This document shows positions 23,970-31,677 of a stretch of DNA of 64,000 bases, in pieces; position 1 is the first letter of the stretch; each line of letters starts with the position of its first letter. Position numbers and translations under genes: made by a program. Source of the DNA: JABFRG01 sp038210445 (GTDB lineage: Bacteria > Myxococcota_A > Polyangia > Polyangiales > Polyangiaceae); contig JBBQWQ010000004.1 in NCBI GenBank assembly GCA_038210445.1, positions 62,001 through 126,000 on the forward strand, in the 5' to 3' direction. The notes under the pieces are model-generated. The model had not been told where the DNA came from. It did not search any database and saw only the letters and a list, made by a program, of their open reading frames with translations.

Positions 23970-25580
23970 GTGAACGAAACGCGCACCCGCCAGATCATTG
24001 CCATCGTCGTCCTCGGCGCCCTGTTGCTCGTCAACACGCGCGTGCCGGCCGAGTGGAGCTCGACGGTCCTGCTCGCCTCGTTGGTGATCGTGGCGGTCTT
24101 CGTCCTCTGGTTCACGGCAGCCCCGGCGCTGGGGGCTGGCGCGCTCTCCGAAGCGGTGCGCCGCGCGGTGGTTGGCGAGCGCCCCACGCCGCCCGACGGC
24201 GCATCGCCCGACGTCCTCCGCGTTTACGACGAGCTCGGCCGCCTGGCCGACGCCCAGAAGGAAAAAGACTCCCTCGGGGTCCGCACCCAGAAGGAAGTGC
24301 AGGAGTCCGAGCGCACCCTCGACGAAGTGGCGCGCAAGCTCGGCGAAGTGGTCACCGCCCAGGTCACCATCGTGAACGAGACCACCGGCCTCATCCAGGA
24401 CATGAGCCAGTCGGTGCGCAAGGTTGCGGAGCACGTCGAGGCGCTCTCGCAGAGCGCCGAGGAATCCGGCTCGTCGATTCTGGAAATGACCGCCACCAAC
24501 GACGAGGTCGCCGAGAACGTGGGCGAGCTCGCCGGCAGCGTGCGCGAGACCGTGAGCTCCATCGAGGAAATGGCCTATTCCATCAAGGAAGTGGCGCGAA
24601 ACGTCGACGCCCTCTCGCTCACCGCCGAGGAGACCAGCTCCAGCATGAACGAGATGGACGTGTCCATCGACCAGGTGCAGTCGAACGCCAACGAGACGGC
24701 GCGACTCTCGGAAGAAGTCGCGCTCGACGCCGAGAAGGGCGCCGATGCCATTCTCAAGACCATCGGCGAGATCAACCGCATCAAGGAGAGCTCGCAGGAA
24801 GCGGTCTCCGTCATCTCCAACCTCGGATCGCGCATCGAGGCCATTGGCCAGATCGTCAACGTCATCGACGACGTGGCGGAGCAGACCAACCTGCTCGCCC
24901 TCAACGCCGCCATCATCGCCGCCCAGGCCGGCGAGCAGGGCAAGGGCTTCGCGGTGGTGGCCGACGAGATCAAAGACCTGGCCGAGCGCGCAGGCACCAG
25001 CACCCGCGAGATCACCGACCTCATCAAGACCATCCAGATGGAGTCGAAGAACGCCATCAACGCGGTGGAGCGCGGCGCCCACAACGTCGACCGCGGCGTG
25101 CAGGTCTCCAACGAGGCCGAGCGCGCCCTCAAAAAGATTCTCGAGTCGTCGCAGAAGTCTACCAACATGGTGCGCGCCATCGCCCGCGCCACGGTGGAGC
25201 AGGCCAAGGGCAGCAAGCAGGTCACCGACGCCATCGGCCGCATCGCCGAGACGGTGCAGCAGATCGCCGCCGCTACCGCGCAGCAGGCGCGCGGCTCCGA
25301 GCTCATCATGAAGAGCGCCGAGAAGATGCGCCTCATCACCCAGCACGTGGAGAAGAGCTCGCAGGAGCAGGCTCGCGGCGGGCGCCAGATCACCAGCGCC
25401 ATCGACAATATTTCGTCGATGGTCAACCAGCTCTCGGGCGGCCAGCGATCGCAGATGCGCGGCGCCGAGAAACTGGTGAGCGCCTCGGTGCGCATCGACG
25501 AGTGCTCCAAGTCGCAGGAGACCGAGCTCGCGCGCCTCAACGAGTCTCTCGAGCGTCTGCGCCGCGCCACCCAGCGCTGA
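23970..25580 (+). CDS. Methyl-accepting chemotaxis protein without sensor domain
   Basis: The 536-residue protein (GTG start) has two membrane helices (about 8-24 and 31-51) joined by a loop of only a few residues, so it has no periplasmic ligand domain. A long cytoplasmic coiled coil follows. The hairpin tip reads E-Q-T-N-L-L-A-L-N-A-A-I-I-A-A-Q-A-G-E, then G-K-G-F-A-V-V-A-D-E-I. In E. coli receptors the equivalent is A-A-V-E-A-A-R-A-G-E, so the Glu and Arg used in trimer contacts are Ile and Gln here. It may sense cytoplasmic or membrane state and couple to a Frz/Che-like pathway elsewhere. The CPBP protease gene starts 8 bases downstream. Confidence 0.92.
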   Translation: MNETRTRQIIAIVVLGALLLVNTRVPAEWSSTVLLASLVIVAVFVLWFTAAPALGAGALSEAVRRAVVGERPTPPDGASPDVLRVYDELGRLADAQKEKDSLGVRTQKEVQESERTLDEVARKLGEVVTAQVTIVNETTGLIQDMSQSVRKVAEHVEALSQSAEESGSSILEMTATNDEVAENVGELAGSVRETVSSIEEMAYSIKEVARNVDALSLTAEETSSSMNEMDVSIDQVQSNANETARLSEEVALDAEKGADAILKTIGEINRIKESSQEAVSVISNLGSRIEAIGQIVNVIDDVAEQTNLLALNAAIIAAQAGEQGKGFAVVADEIKDLAERAGTSTREITDLIKTIQMESKNAINAVERGAHNVDRGVQVSNEAERALKKILESSQKSTNMVRAIARATVEQAKGSKQVTDAIGRIAETVQQIAAATAQQARGSELIMKSAEKMRLITQHVEKSSQEQARGGRQITSAIDNISSMVNQLSGGQRSQMRGAEKLVSASVRIDECSKSQETELARLNESLERLRRATQR

Positions 25581-25588
25581 GCGCGCCT

Positions 25589-26299
25589 GTGTCTCGGCTT
25601 CGGGCGACGTTCGAGGTCCTGGCCATGCTGGGGCTCACGTTCGTGTTCGTCACGCTGGGGCGACCGTTGGAGCGTGCGCTGGCCATTCCGCCCTGGGCGC
25701 AGCCCATCGTGCATACGGCGCTGCTGGGCTCCACGCTGGTGGCGTTCGTGGTGTTCTGCGCCACGCGTGACGCCGATGCCCGCGCCACGCTGGGCCTCCG
25801 TCCGCGGAGCTGGCTTCTCGAGGTGGGCCTCGGGCTCCTGGGCTTCTTCGCAGTGTACGCGGCGGCGCTGCTGGCGGTGGGGGTGCTCGCCGTGATCGTG
25901 CCCAAGGCGCAGATCGCCGCGGCCATTCGCGACAAGGAAGCGGCCATGACGCAGCTGCGCAGGGTGCCGCTGGTGCCGGCGCTCTTCGTGGCGCTCTTCG
26001 CCGGCGTGTACGAGGAGCTCGCATTTCGCGGCTTCTTGCTCACCCGCGTGCGCACCCTGCTCGGCGCCGAAGAGGGAGTGCGCGGCGGTGGCCGCGAGGT
26101 GGCCGCGGTGATCCTCTCGGCCGTCTTCTTCGGCCTGGGGCACCTGTACCAGGGGCCGCTGGGGGTGGCGCAGACCCTGGTGGCGGGGCTGGTGCTGGGC
26201 GCGATTGCCGCCTACCGCCGCTCTATCGTCGCCAGCATGGTGGCGCACGTGGCGGTCGACGTGCTCGGCTTCGTGGCGTTGCACGCTGGCACCCGCTGA
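25589..26299 (+). CDS. CPBP-family intramembrane glutamic protease
   Basis: The 236-residue protein (GTG start) has about six hydrophobic segments. It carries the family signature E-E-L-A-F-R-G, followed by F-G-L-G-H and H-V-A-V-D. In the CPBP (Rce1/CaaX protease-related) family the paired glutamates and these histidines form the intramembrane active site. Substrates in bacteria are mostly unknown. It lies 8 bases after the chemoreceptor stop, so they likely share a transcript, and the protease could act on a membrane protein of that pathway; this is a guess from position. Confidence 0.88.
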   Translation: MSRLRATFEVLAMLGLTFVFVTLGRPLERALAIPPWAQPIVHTALLGSTLVAFVVFCATRDADARATLGLRPRSWLLEVGLGLLGFFAVYAAALLAVGVLAVIVPKAQIAAAIRDKEAAMTQLRRVPLVPALFVALFAGVYEELAFRGFLLTRVRTLLGAEEGVRGGGREVAAVILSAVFFGLGHLYQGPLGVAQTLVAGLVLGAIAAYRRSIVASMVAHVAVDVLGFVALHAGTR

Positions 26300-26456
26300 G
26301 GCGAGACGCTCATTGCTGGGCAACGTATGGCGCGTATACTTGGGGTATGTGAGAGTTTTCGCGCGTGCTGGGCCTGGCGGTCGAGGTTTGGTAGCGGCCG
26401 CTTCACGAGACGCGCCTTGAACTTCCCCTCCGAGGCTGTGTTCGTGCCACCGCCGG

Positions 26457-27545
26457 TCAGCGCTTGTAGGCGGGCGGCGGCAGCGGTACCGGCGTAGGGT
26501 TCGACGATACCCACTTCACCGAGAGCTGCGCCAGGCGGGCGGTGCCCTCGCCTTTTTCGGTGCTGATGCGGCTGCGCTGCCGGGCGAGCGCGGCGCACTC
26601 GGCGAGCTCGTCGGGCGATAGCGCAGCGTGTGACCCGAGGTGCTTGCAGAACGCCTGAAGCATCGCGTCGTAGTCGGCATTCCAGTTTACGCCGCCGTTG
26701 CGGTGCAGCTCGTCGCTCACCCGGCCGGCGATGCGAACCACCTCGCCTTGCACGGTCTTGCATGCGCCGCTCGAAGGCACGAGCAGCTCCCAGAGCTCCA
26801 CATGCTGCTTTTGCCAGGTCGCCGCGGTTGCCACGATGGGCGATGCTCCGTCGTGCATCTTGCGCGGCGCGGGTGGCGCGACGCCGAACATCTCGCACAG
26901 CGTGCGCGCGGCTGCGGAGGCTTCATCCACCGCGTCTTTGGCGAACCCAGCCCGGTGAAACTCGAACGTATCGGCCGCGCGCTTCACGAAGTCGGGCGCG
27001 CGCTCCACGCGGGCACCGGCCGCGAGCAATGCCTTGGCCACCGGTACCATGTCGACCAAGTCGATGTTCGACATGCGCTGCAGACCGAATTCCAGGGGCG
27101 TGAGGCCGTTGGCGTCGAGCACATCGACCGCGGCGCCGCGCGCCAGGAGGATCTCCACCGAGGCTAGGTTCTTGCCGTCGGCGGCGAAGTGCAGCGGCGT
27201 CGCGCCGTACTTGTCGCGATGGTGAATGTCGGCGCCCAGCTCGATGAGGACCGCCGGGCCCAGGCGGTGGTGGAACCGCGCGCGCGCGCTTTCGTGAAGG
27301 GCAGTGCGACCGTACGCGTCGGCGGCGTCGACGTTGGTGCCTCGCGCAACCACCCAGCGCGCCAACTCCGGGGTGCATTCCCTCATCGTGAGCACGGTGA
27401 CCTTGGAGTGGCCGCCGCGCGCCTCGAGCGCGCTCGCCTCCAAGATGGCATGCACTGGCGCGTATTCGCCGGATGCGGCAGCTCGCTCGAGCGTTTGCTC
27501 GAAGTCTTTCGGAAGCGTCTTTCGCAGAGCGGGTTTGCGCGCCAT
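26457..27545 (-). CDS. Ankyrin-repeat protein
   Basis: The 362-codon frame gives a soluble protein. The first 190 residues contain about four ankyrin repeats (D-A-Y-G-R-T-A-L-H-E-S-A; D-K-Y-G-A-T-P-L-H-F-A-A-D-G; D-A-N-G-L-T-P-L-E-F-G). The C-terminal half has cysteines and aromatic residues but no domain I know. I chose the ATG at 27545 over upstream in-frame codons, because codon use before it is Arg/Cys-rich and unlike the gene. There is no signal peptide, so it should work in the cytoplasm, probably by binding a protein partner. It is convergent with the CPBP gene over a 157-base gap. Confidence 0.85.
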   Translation of the reverse strand: MARKPALRKTLPKDFEQTLERAAASGEYAPVHAILEASALEARGGHSKVTVLTMRECTPELARWVVARGTNVDAADAYGRTALHESARARFHHRLGPAVLIELGADIHHRDKYGATPLHFAADGKNLASVEILLARGAAVDVLDANGLTPLEFGLQRMSNIDLVDMVPVAKALLAAGARVERAPDFVKRAADTFEFHRAGFAKDAVDEASAAARTLCEMFGVAPPAPRKMHDGASPIVATAATWQKQHVELWELLVPSSGACKTVQGEVVRIAGRVSDELHRNGGVNWNADYDAMLQAFCKHLGSHAALSPDELAECAALARQRSRISTEKGEGTARLAQLSVKWVSSNPTPVPLPPPAYKR

Positions 27546-27624
27546 GGGCAACGGTACAAGCCCGACGCGGCACGCGCAATCGCAGCCCCGCCTCGGGCGC
27601 ACGCCATCGTGCGACGGCGCGCGC

Positions 27625-28224
27625 TCAGCGGCTGGGGATGGGCTGGTCGGCCTGGCGATCGGTAGAGAGCAAGCTCCAGATCGCGTGGTCGAGCCAACGG
27701 CCGGCGCAGAACTCGGCCTGGCGCGCGATGCCCTCGAAGTGAAAGCCGAGGCGGCGGATGACCGCCAGCGAAGCGTGGTTTCCGGTGGCCGCCGCCACCC
27801 GAATGCGGTGGGCGCCGAGGCGCGTGAATACCCACTCGATGAGCAGGGAGCTGGCCTCGGTCATGTAGCCGGCGCGGGCTACCTCTTTGCGGAGCCAATA
27901 GCCGAGCTCGCAGCTTCGATGCGGATGCTGCACCGACTCGAGGCTCACCACGCCCAAGAAGGAGCGACTCGTGTTGTCGCGAATCGAGAAGCGGCAGGCG
28001 CGCCCCTGCTCCCAGTCTGCGGCGCTGGCGTCGGCGAAGCGATAGGTGGAGTCGTAGTCGACCACGAAGGGCACCCACGGTAGCCACGGATACAGATGCG
28101 CGCGCGAGCCATCGACGGCGGCCCACATGTCCCGCGCGTCTGCGCCCTCGAGGGGCGAGAGGAAGACGCGCTTGCCCACCACCGGGCGGGTGCGAATCTC
28201 GCTGCGGGCCGGGATCGTCAGCAT
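27625..28224 (-). CDS. RimJ/RimL-type GNAT acetyltransferase
   Basis: The 199-residue protein has the GNAT fold of ribosomal-protein alanine N-acetyltransferases. It starts with R-V-F-L-S-P-L-E-G-A-D-A, then C-E-L-G-Y-W-L-R-K-E-V-A-R-A-G-Y-M-T-E-A (acetyl-CoA loop region), and ends with N-H-A-S-L-A-V-I-R-R-L-G-F-H-F-E-G. Target proteins or small molecules cannot be read from the sequence. The ATG at 28224 lies 4 bases downstream of the stop of the next minus-strand gene at 28229, so the two are co-transcribed. Confidence 0.87.
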   Translation of the reverse strand: MLTIPARSEIRTRPVVGKRVFLSPLEGADARDMWAAVDGSRAHLYPWLPWVPFVVDYDSTYRFADASAADWEQGRACRFSIRDNTSRSFLGVVSLESVQHPHRSCELGYWLRKEVARAGYMTEASSLLIEWVFTRLGAHRIRVAAATGNHASLAVIRRLGFHFEGIARQAEFCAGRWLDHAIWSLLSTDRQADQPIPSR

Positions 28225-28228
28225 GGCG

Positions 28229-28663
28229 TCACGCGAACAAGTCGTCTTCGCCGGGCATTGATTCCCCGAGCGCGCCCCATACGTCGTCGTTGTCGTCGTC
28301 GGCGTCACTGCCCGGGTACGCGCGTACCAGGTCTTTGGCCGGCCGCTCCACGCGCTCGAGCGGACTGGTGACGAGATCGCGCCCGCCGGTGGCGAAGAAC
28401 AGCGCTTCACCCGCTTCCGGCTCCCCCGGGTTGGGCACCATGGCGCCGTTCATGTAGAAGCGCAGACCACCATGAATGCGGCGGCGCAGCGCCAGATGGC
28501 CCTGCAAAAACTCGCCGGTTCGACGGTTGCGCACCGCGACGCAGAAGCCGTCGCGGAAGTGATACTCGGTGTTTTTGGTCACGTAGACGCGGTGGCGCCT
28601 CCGCTCCTGCTGCCCTGTCGACGGGCTCGCGCTGGCTTTGGCTTTGGCTTCGCTCTGCGACAT
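28229..28663 (-). CDS. Hypothetical basic/acidic two-part protein
   Basis: The 144-residue product begins with a Ser/Ala/Lys tract, then a basic segment with strands (R-R-R-H-R-V-Y-V-T-K-N, G-F-C-V-A-V-R-N-R-R-T-G), and ends in an acidic tail (D-A-D-D-D-N-D-D-V-W). No family is recognised. The ATG at 28663 was chosen; a TTG at 28699 is also in frame. It is in one operon with the downstream acetyltransferase and is divergent from ybeY by 92 bases. Confidence 0.62.
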   Translation of the reverse strand: MSQSEAKAKASASPSTGQQERRRHRVYVTKNTEYHFRDGFCVAVRNRRTGEFLQGHLALRRRIHGGLRFYMNGAMVPNPGEPEAGEALFFATGGRDLVTSPLERVERPAKDLVRAYPGSDADDDNDDVWGALGESMPGEDDLFA

Positions 28664-28755
28664 GCGGTCACCATGGCGAACCTGCTTGGCCTGGGCCAAG
28701 AAATTGGATCCCGACGAGATTGACGCGCTCGCCCGAGCATGGTGCGCTCCCGCCG

Positions 28756-29316
28756 ATGCTCTCCGTTCTCTTCGAAAAAGCCTCGGAAAAAGCCCTCTCC
28801 GCCCGGGAGATCAAGCGACGCATGCGGGTGATGATGCGTCAGCATCAAATCGAAAAGCGAGAGCTTTCAATCGTCATTACGGATGATAAATCTATCCATA
28901 AGTTAAACAAAGAATACCGACACAAGGACAAGCCCACAGACGTTCTTTCCTTCTCGCTTCAAGAAGGCGAGTTTACGGAACACGCGCACGGAGCTCTCGG
29001 CGACATCGTCGTGAGCCTGGAGACCGCGGCTCGGCAAGCCCGGGAGAATCAAAGAACTCTCCTGGACGAGGTCACGTTCCTGCTTGCCCATGGGCTGCTC
29101 CACCTCCTCGGCTACGACCACCAAACCGACAAAGAAGAGCGGACGATGACCCGGGAGACGCACGCGCTCCTGGTGCCATTCTCGACGCCGCCGAACACCT
29201 CGCCGGCGAGGGCGCCCAAAAAGGCCGCGACTTCCCCCTCGAAACCAAAGAAGCGCGCGGCTCCCGCCGCAAAGAAGAAGCCGCCGGTTCAAAGCAGAAA
29301 GCCACGTCAGAAGTAA
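28756..29316 (+). CDS. ybeY: Endoribonuclease YbeY with basic C-terminal tail
   Basis: YbeY is a zinc-dependent RNase needed for 16S rRNA maturation and ribosome quality control. The signature H-G-L-L-H-L-L-G-Y-D-H is present (H112, H116, H122). Earlier N-K-E-Y-R-H-K-D-K-P-T-D-V-L-S-F is the other conserved block. The catalytic part ends near 135. A 50-residue tail of Ala, Pro, Lys and Arg follows, which most YbeY proteins lack. Codon use around 28840-28960 is much richer in A and T (AAA, ATT, TTA, AAT) than all neighbours. The ATG at 28756 is chosen by family length. Confidence 0.93.
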   Translation: MLSVLFEKASEKALSAREIKRRMRVMMRQHQIEKRELSIVITDDKSIHKLNKEYRHKDKPTDVLSFSLQEGEFTEHAHGALGDIVVSLETAARQARENQRTLLDEVTFLLAHGLLHLLGYDHQTDKEERTMTRETHALLVPFSTPPNTSPARAPKKAATSPSKPKKRAAPAAKKKPPVQSRKPRQK

Positions 29317-29657
29317 TCGTTCATTTCCTCCGGCGCGGGTCGCGATCGTGACGTCGTGCGTCGCGGAGAGGCCGGCAAAACCAGGGGTCTCCAAGCGTCG
29401 CCTTCACGGCGGCCGGGAAAAAAGCACGTTTCGGAGACGATTTTCTCTTGCGGCCCACAAAATCCGAGTGTAGCCATGGTGAACAGATGAACGGGGGTCA
29501 CCCACGATGGGCTGGCTCCTATCCACGAAACAGCGTCTCTCCGCCCCTCTCCGCCGCAACCGCGACCGAGCTCTTCGAACGTAAAGCTCGGTCGAAAGCA
29601 GAGAACAAAGAGAGCGTTGGATCATTAGAAGATCGAAAGATCCCAGGAGGATGCACC
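29317..29657. other. Leader region of the HU gene
   Basis: No convincing gene lies in these 341 bases. They are less GC-rich than the surroundings and probably hold the promoter and a long 5' leader of the HU-like gene. A 10-bp hairpin lies at 29563-29594, and a strong CCAGGAGG ribosome site at 29643-29650. Confidence 0.6.
29563..29594 (+). promoter_or_regulatory. Perfect 10-bp hairpin in the HU leader
   Basis: CGACCGAGCT at 29563-29572 pairs perfectly with AGCTCGGTCG at 29585-29594 around a 12-base loop. It ends 63 bases before the HU start codon. No T tract follows, so it is more likely an mRNA-stabilising or regulatory leader structure, or a protein-binding palindrome, than a terminator. 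Confidence 0.5.
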
Positions 29658-29978
29658 ATGGCGGACAAGAAGCGTTTGACGAAGGCTCAAGTGGTCGCCG
29701 AGATTGCGGAAGCCACCGAGCTCGACAAGAAGAGCGTGGGTAAGGTGTTTGACGGCCTCGCGGACCTCATCCGCAAGGAGCTCGGCAAGCGCGGTCCCCG
29801 CGAGTTCGTGATCCCCGGCCTCCTCAAGCTCAAGGCGAAGGAAGTCAAGGCCCAGAAGGGTGGCGAGAAGAAGCCGAACCCCTTCAAGCCGGGCGAGTTC
29901 ATCGTGACCAAGCCGAAGCCGGCTTCCGTCAAGGTTCGCGCCTCCATCCTCAAGGCTCTCAAGGACGGCATCTCCTGA
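29658..29978 (+). CDS. HU/IHF-family DNA-binding protein
   Basis: The 106-residue nucleoid protein starts M-A-D-K-K-R-L-T-K-A-Q-V-V, follows the HU helix-turn-helix dimer region (1-45), and has a beta-arm with N-P-F-K-P-G-E in place of the usual R-N-P-x-T-G-x. It ends in A-S-I-L-K-A-L-K-D. It is more lysine- and proline-rich than E. coli HU and slightly longer, so it is a variant HU. The strong CCAGGAGG site eight bases before the ATG, the leader hairpin and AAG-biased lysine codons suggest high expression. Confidence 0.9.
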   Translation: MADKKRLTKAQVVAEIAEATELDKKSVGKVFDGLADLIRKELGKRGPREFVIPGLLKLKAKEVKAQKGGEKKPNPFKPGEFIVTKPKPASVKVRASILKALKDGIS

Positions 29979-29987
29979 GTCCGAGCC

Positions 29988-30008
29988 CGACGCTCCTCGT
30001 GAGCGTTG
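29988..30008 (+). terminator. Weak hairpin after the HU gene
   Basis: An 8-bp stem with one G-U pair and a 5-base loop (CGACGCTC, CTCGT, GAGCGTTG) begins 10 bases after the HU stop. There is no T tract, so it may act as an mRNA-end stabiliser or a Rho-type site instead of an intrinsic terminator. Confidence 0.35.
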
Positions 30009-30141
30009 GGCCCCGCTCGAGATGGCTAGTTTGCGCTGCGGGCGCTGAACGAAAGTTCGGCGCCCTCGGCGTTTAAGCGCTCAGAACGTGCCGGCCTGCG
30101 GCCCGCATGACAACTCGATCGCGAAAGGCCATCGACCCCCC

Positions 30142-31677
30142 TCAGCGGGAGAGGCGGGCGAGGCGGGCGCGAACCAGCGCGATCCCGAGCAAGAGGCCCG
30201 CGAGGACCAGCAGCGGGACGTCGCCGTGCGCCGCATACAACGTGGGCGGCAACGTGAGCAGTCGCGGGCGAACCAGCAGGGTGCCAGGCTCCGTAAGGTG
30301 CGCGCGCGCCTCGATGACGCCGGTGGCCGCCACCAGCGAGAGCGGACCCTGGTTCACCGCCCGCACCAGATCGCGCCGCAGCTCGACGGCGCGGAGCACC
30401 GCAAGGTGCTCGTGGAGCTCGCTCTCGGCGCTCCCGTGGAACCACGCGTCGTTGGTGATGTTCACGAGGAGATTGGCGGTCCCGCGCTCGTCGCGGAAGG
30501 CGTCGCGGCTGGCGCCGGTGAGCGTGTCCTCGAAGCAGTTGAGGACGCCCATGGCCAGCGCGCCGTGTCGCAGGATCACATTCTGCTTGCCCGGCGAGAG
30601 CCCGGTGCCGCGGGCGAAGGTCTTCTTGAGCCACGGCACTTCTTCGGCGAAGGGCACGTGCTCCCCGAAGGCCAGGAGGCGGATCTTGTCCTGCGAACGC
30701 GAGATGGACCCGTCGCCGCCGGCGAGCACCGCCGAGTTGTACGACGCGTCGGGACCGCGGAGGATGATGCCGGCCAGGATGGGGCCGCGCAGGCCGTAGC
30801 CGACGATGCCCGCGCCGTAGTCGTCGCGCCGCGCCTCGTGCGAGAGCGTGTACGGGTAGGCTGCCTCGGGCCACACCGTGAGCTCGGCGCCGTCGAGCTC
30901 GCTCACCTTGGTGAGCGCGTGCAGCCGCTTGACGATGACCTCGGCGCGGCCCTTTTCCCAGCGCTCCCGGGCCTCGGTGCCCGGCTGGACCAGGCCGATG
31001 CGGACCTGCGGCGCCTCTTGCCGGGCGGCCTCGATGGCGCGGGGCACCACAAGCCCGTGCCGCAGCATCACGCAGCTCATGGCCAGCGCGAACACCAGCG
31101 AAGGCGGGTGGCGATAGCGGAGGGCGGCCACCACGCCCGCGCACACGAAGGCCCAGCAGAATGTGACCCCGCGCTCTCCCACGATGTCTGCAATCTGCAC
31201 GAGAATGGGCCACTGGGTGAGCCCACCGGCGGCGGTCCAGGGAAACACCGCAGGCCCGTAGGTGCCGGCGAACATGGCCATGGCGAAGGCCAGCGAGGGC
31301 GGCACCTGGCGCGCCGAGAGCCAGCGCGTGACCGCGCCCACCATGGCCCAGGGCAAGGCCTGCGCGCAAGATAGCACCAGCAGCGCAAGATAGCCCACCA
31401 CCGCGGGCAAGGGCGTGAAGCGGACGATGACCCCCGGCACGAAACGGAGCGCCACCAGGTTCGCCGCGGTGCCGAACAAAAGCCCGCGCAGCGCCCCTGC
31501 GAGCCGCGACGCGCGCGAAGTCTCCAGCGTGAGCGACAGGTAGAAGAGGCACAGGCCGAGCAAGGTGGCCCACGGCAGGTTGGTGGGCGGCGCGGTGAGC
31601 GCGAACACGAGCCCGGCGAGGGCGGAGAGCGCCTGCGGAGCATGCTTGTGTCGGAGCAGCAGCACCGGGGGGCTCAC
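30142..31677 (-). CDS. lnt: Apolipoprotein N-acyltransferase
   Basis: Lnt adds the third acyl chain to lipoproteins in the inner membrane. The 511-residue protein has a set of hydrophobic helices (about 15-215), a nitrilase domain and a C-terminal helix. The catalytic triad is E271 (W-P-E-A-A-Y), K331 (Q-D-K-I-R) and C381 (L-N-C-F-E-D), close in spacing to E. coli E267, K335 and C387. The GTG start at 31677 overlaps the stop of the upstream kinase gene (GTGA), so the two are translationally coupled. The many lipoprotein genes in this window are its likely clients. Confidence 0.95.
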   Translation of the reverse strand: MSPPVLLLRHKHAPQALSALAGLVFALTAPPTNLPWATLLGLCLFYLSLTLETSRASRLAGALRGLLFGTAANLVALRFVPGVIVRFTPLPAVVGYLALLVLSCAQALPWAMVGAVTRWLSARQVPPSLAFAMAMFAGTYGPAVFPWTAAGGLTQWPILVQIADIVGERGVTFCWAFVCAGVVAALRYRHPPSLVFALAMSCVMLRHGLVVPRAIEAARQEAPQVRIGLVQPGTEARERWEKGRAEVIVKRLHALTKVSELDGAELTVWPEAAYPYTLSHEARRDDYGAGIVGYGLRGPILAGIILRGPDASYNSAVLAGGDGSISRSQDKIRLLAFGEHVPFAEEVPWLKKTFARGTGLSPGKQNVILRHGALAMGVLNCFEDTLTGASRDAFRDERGTANLLVNITNDAWFHGSAESELHEHLAVLRAVELRRDLVRAVNQGPLSLVAATGVIEARAHLTEPGTLLVRPRLLTLPPTLYAAHGDVPLLVLAGLLLGIALVRARLARLSR

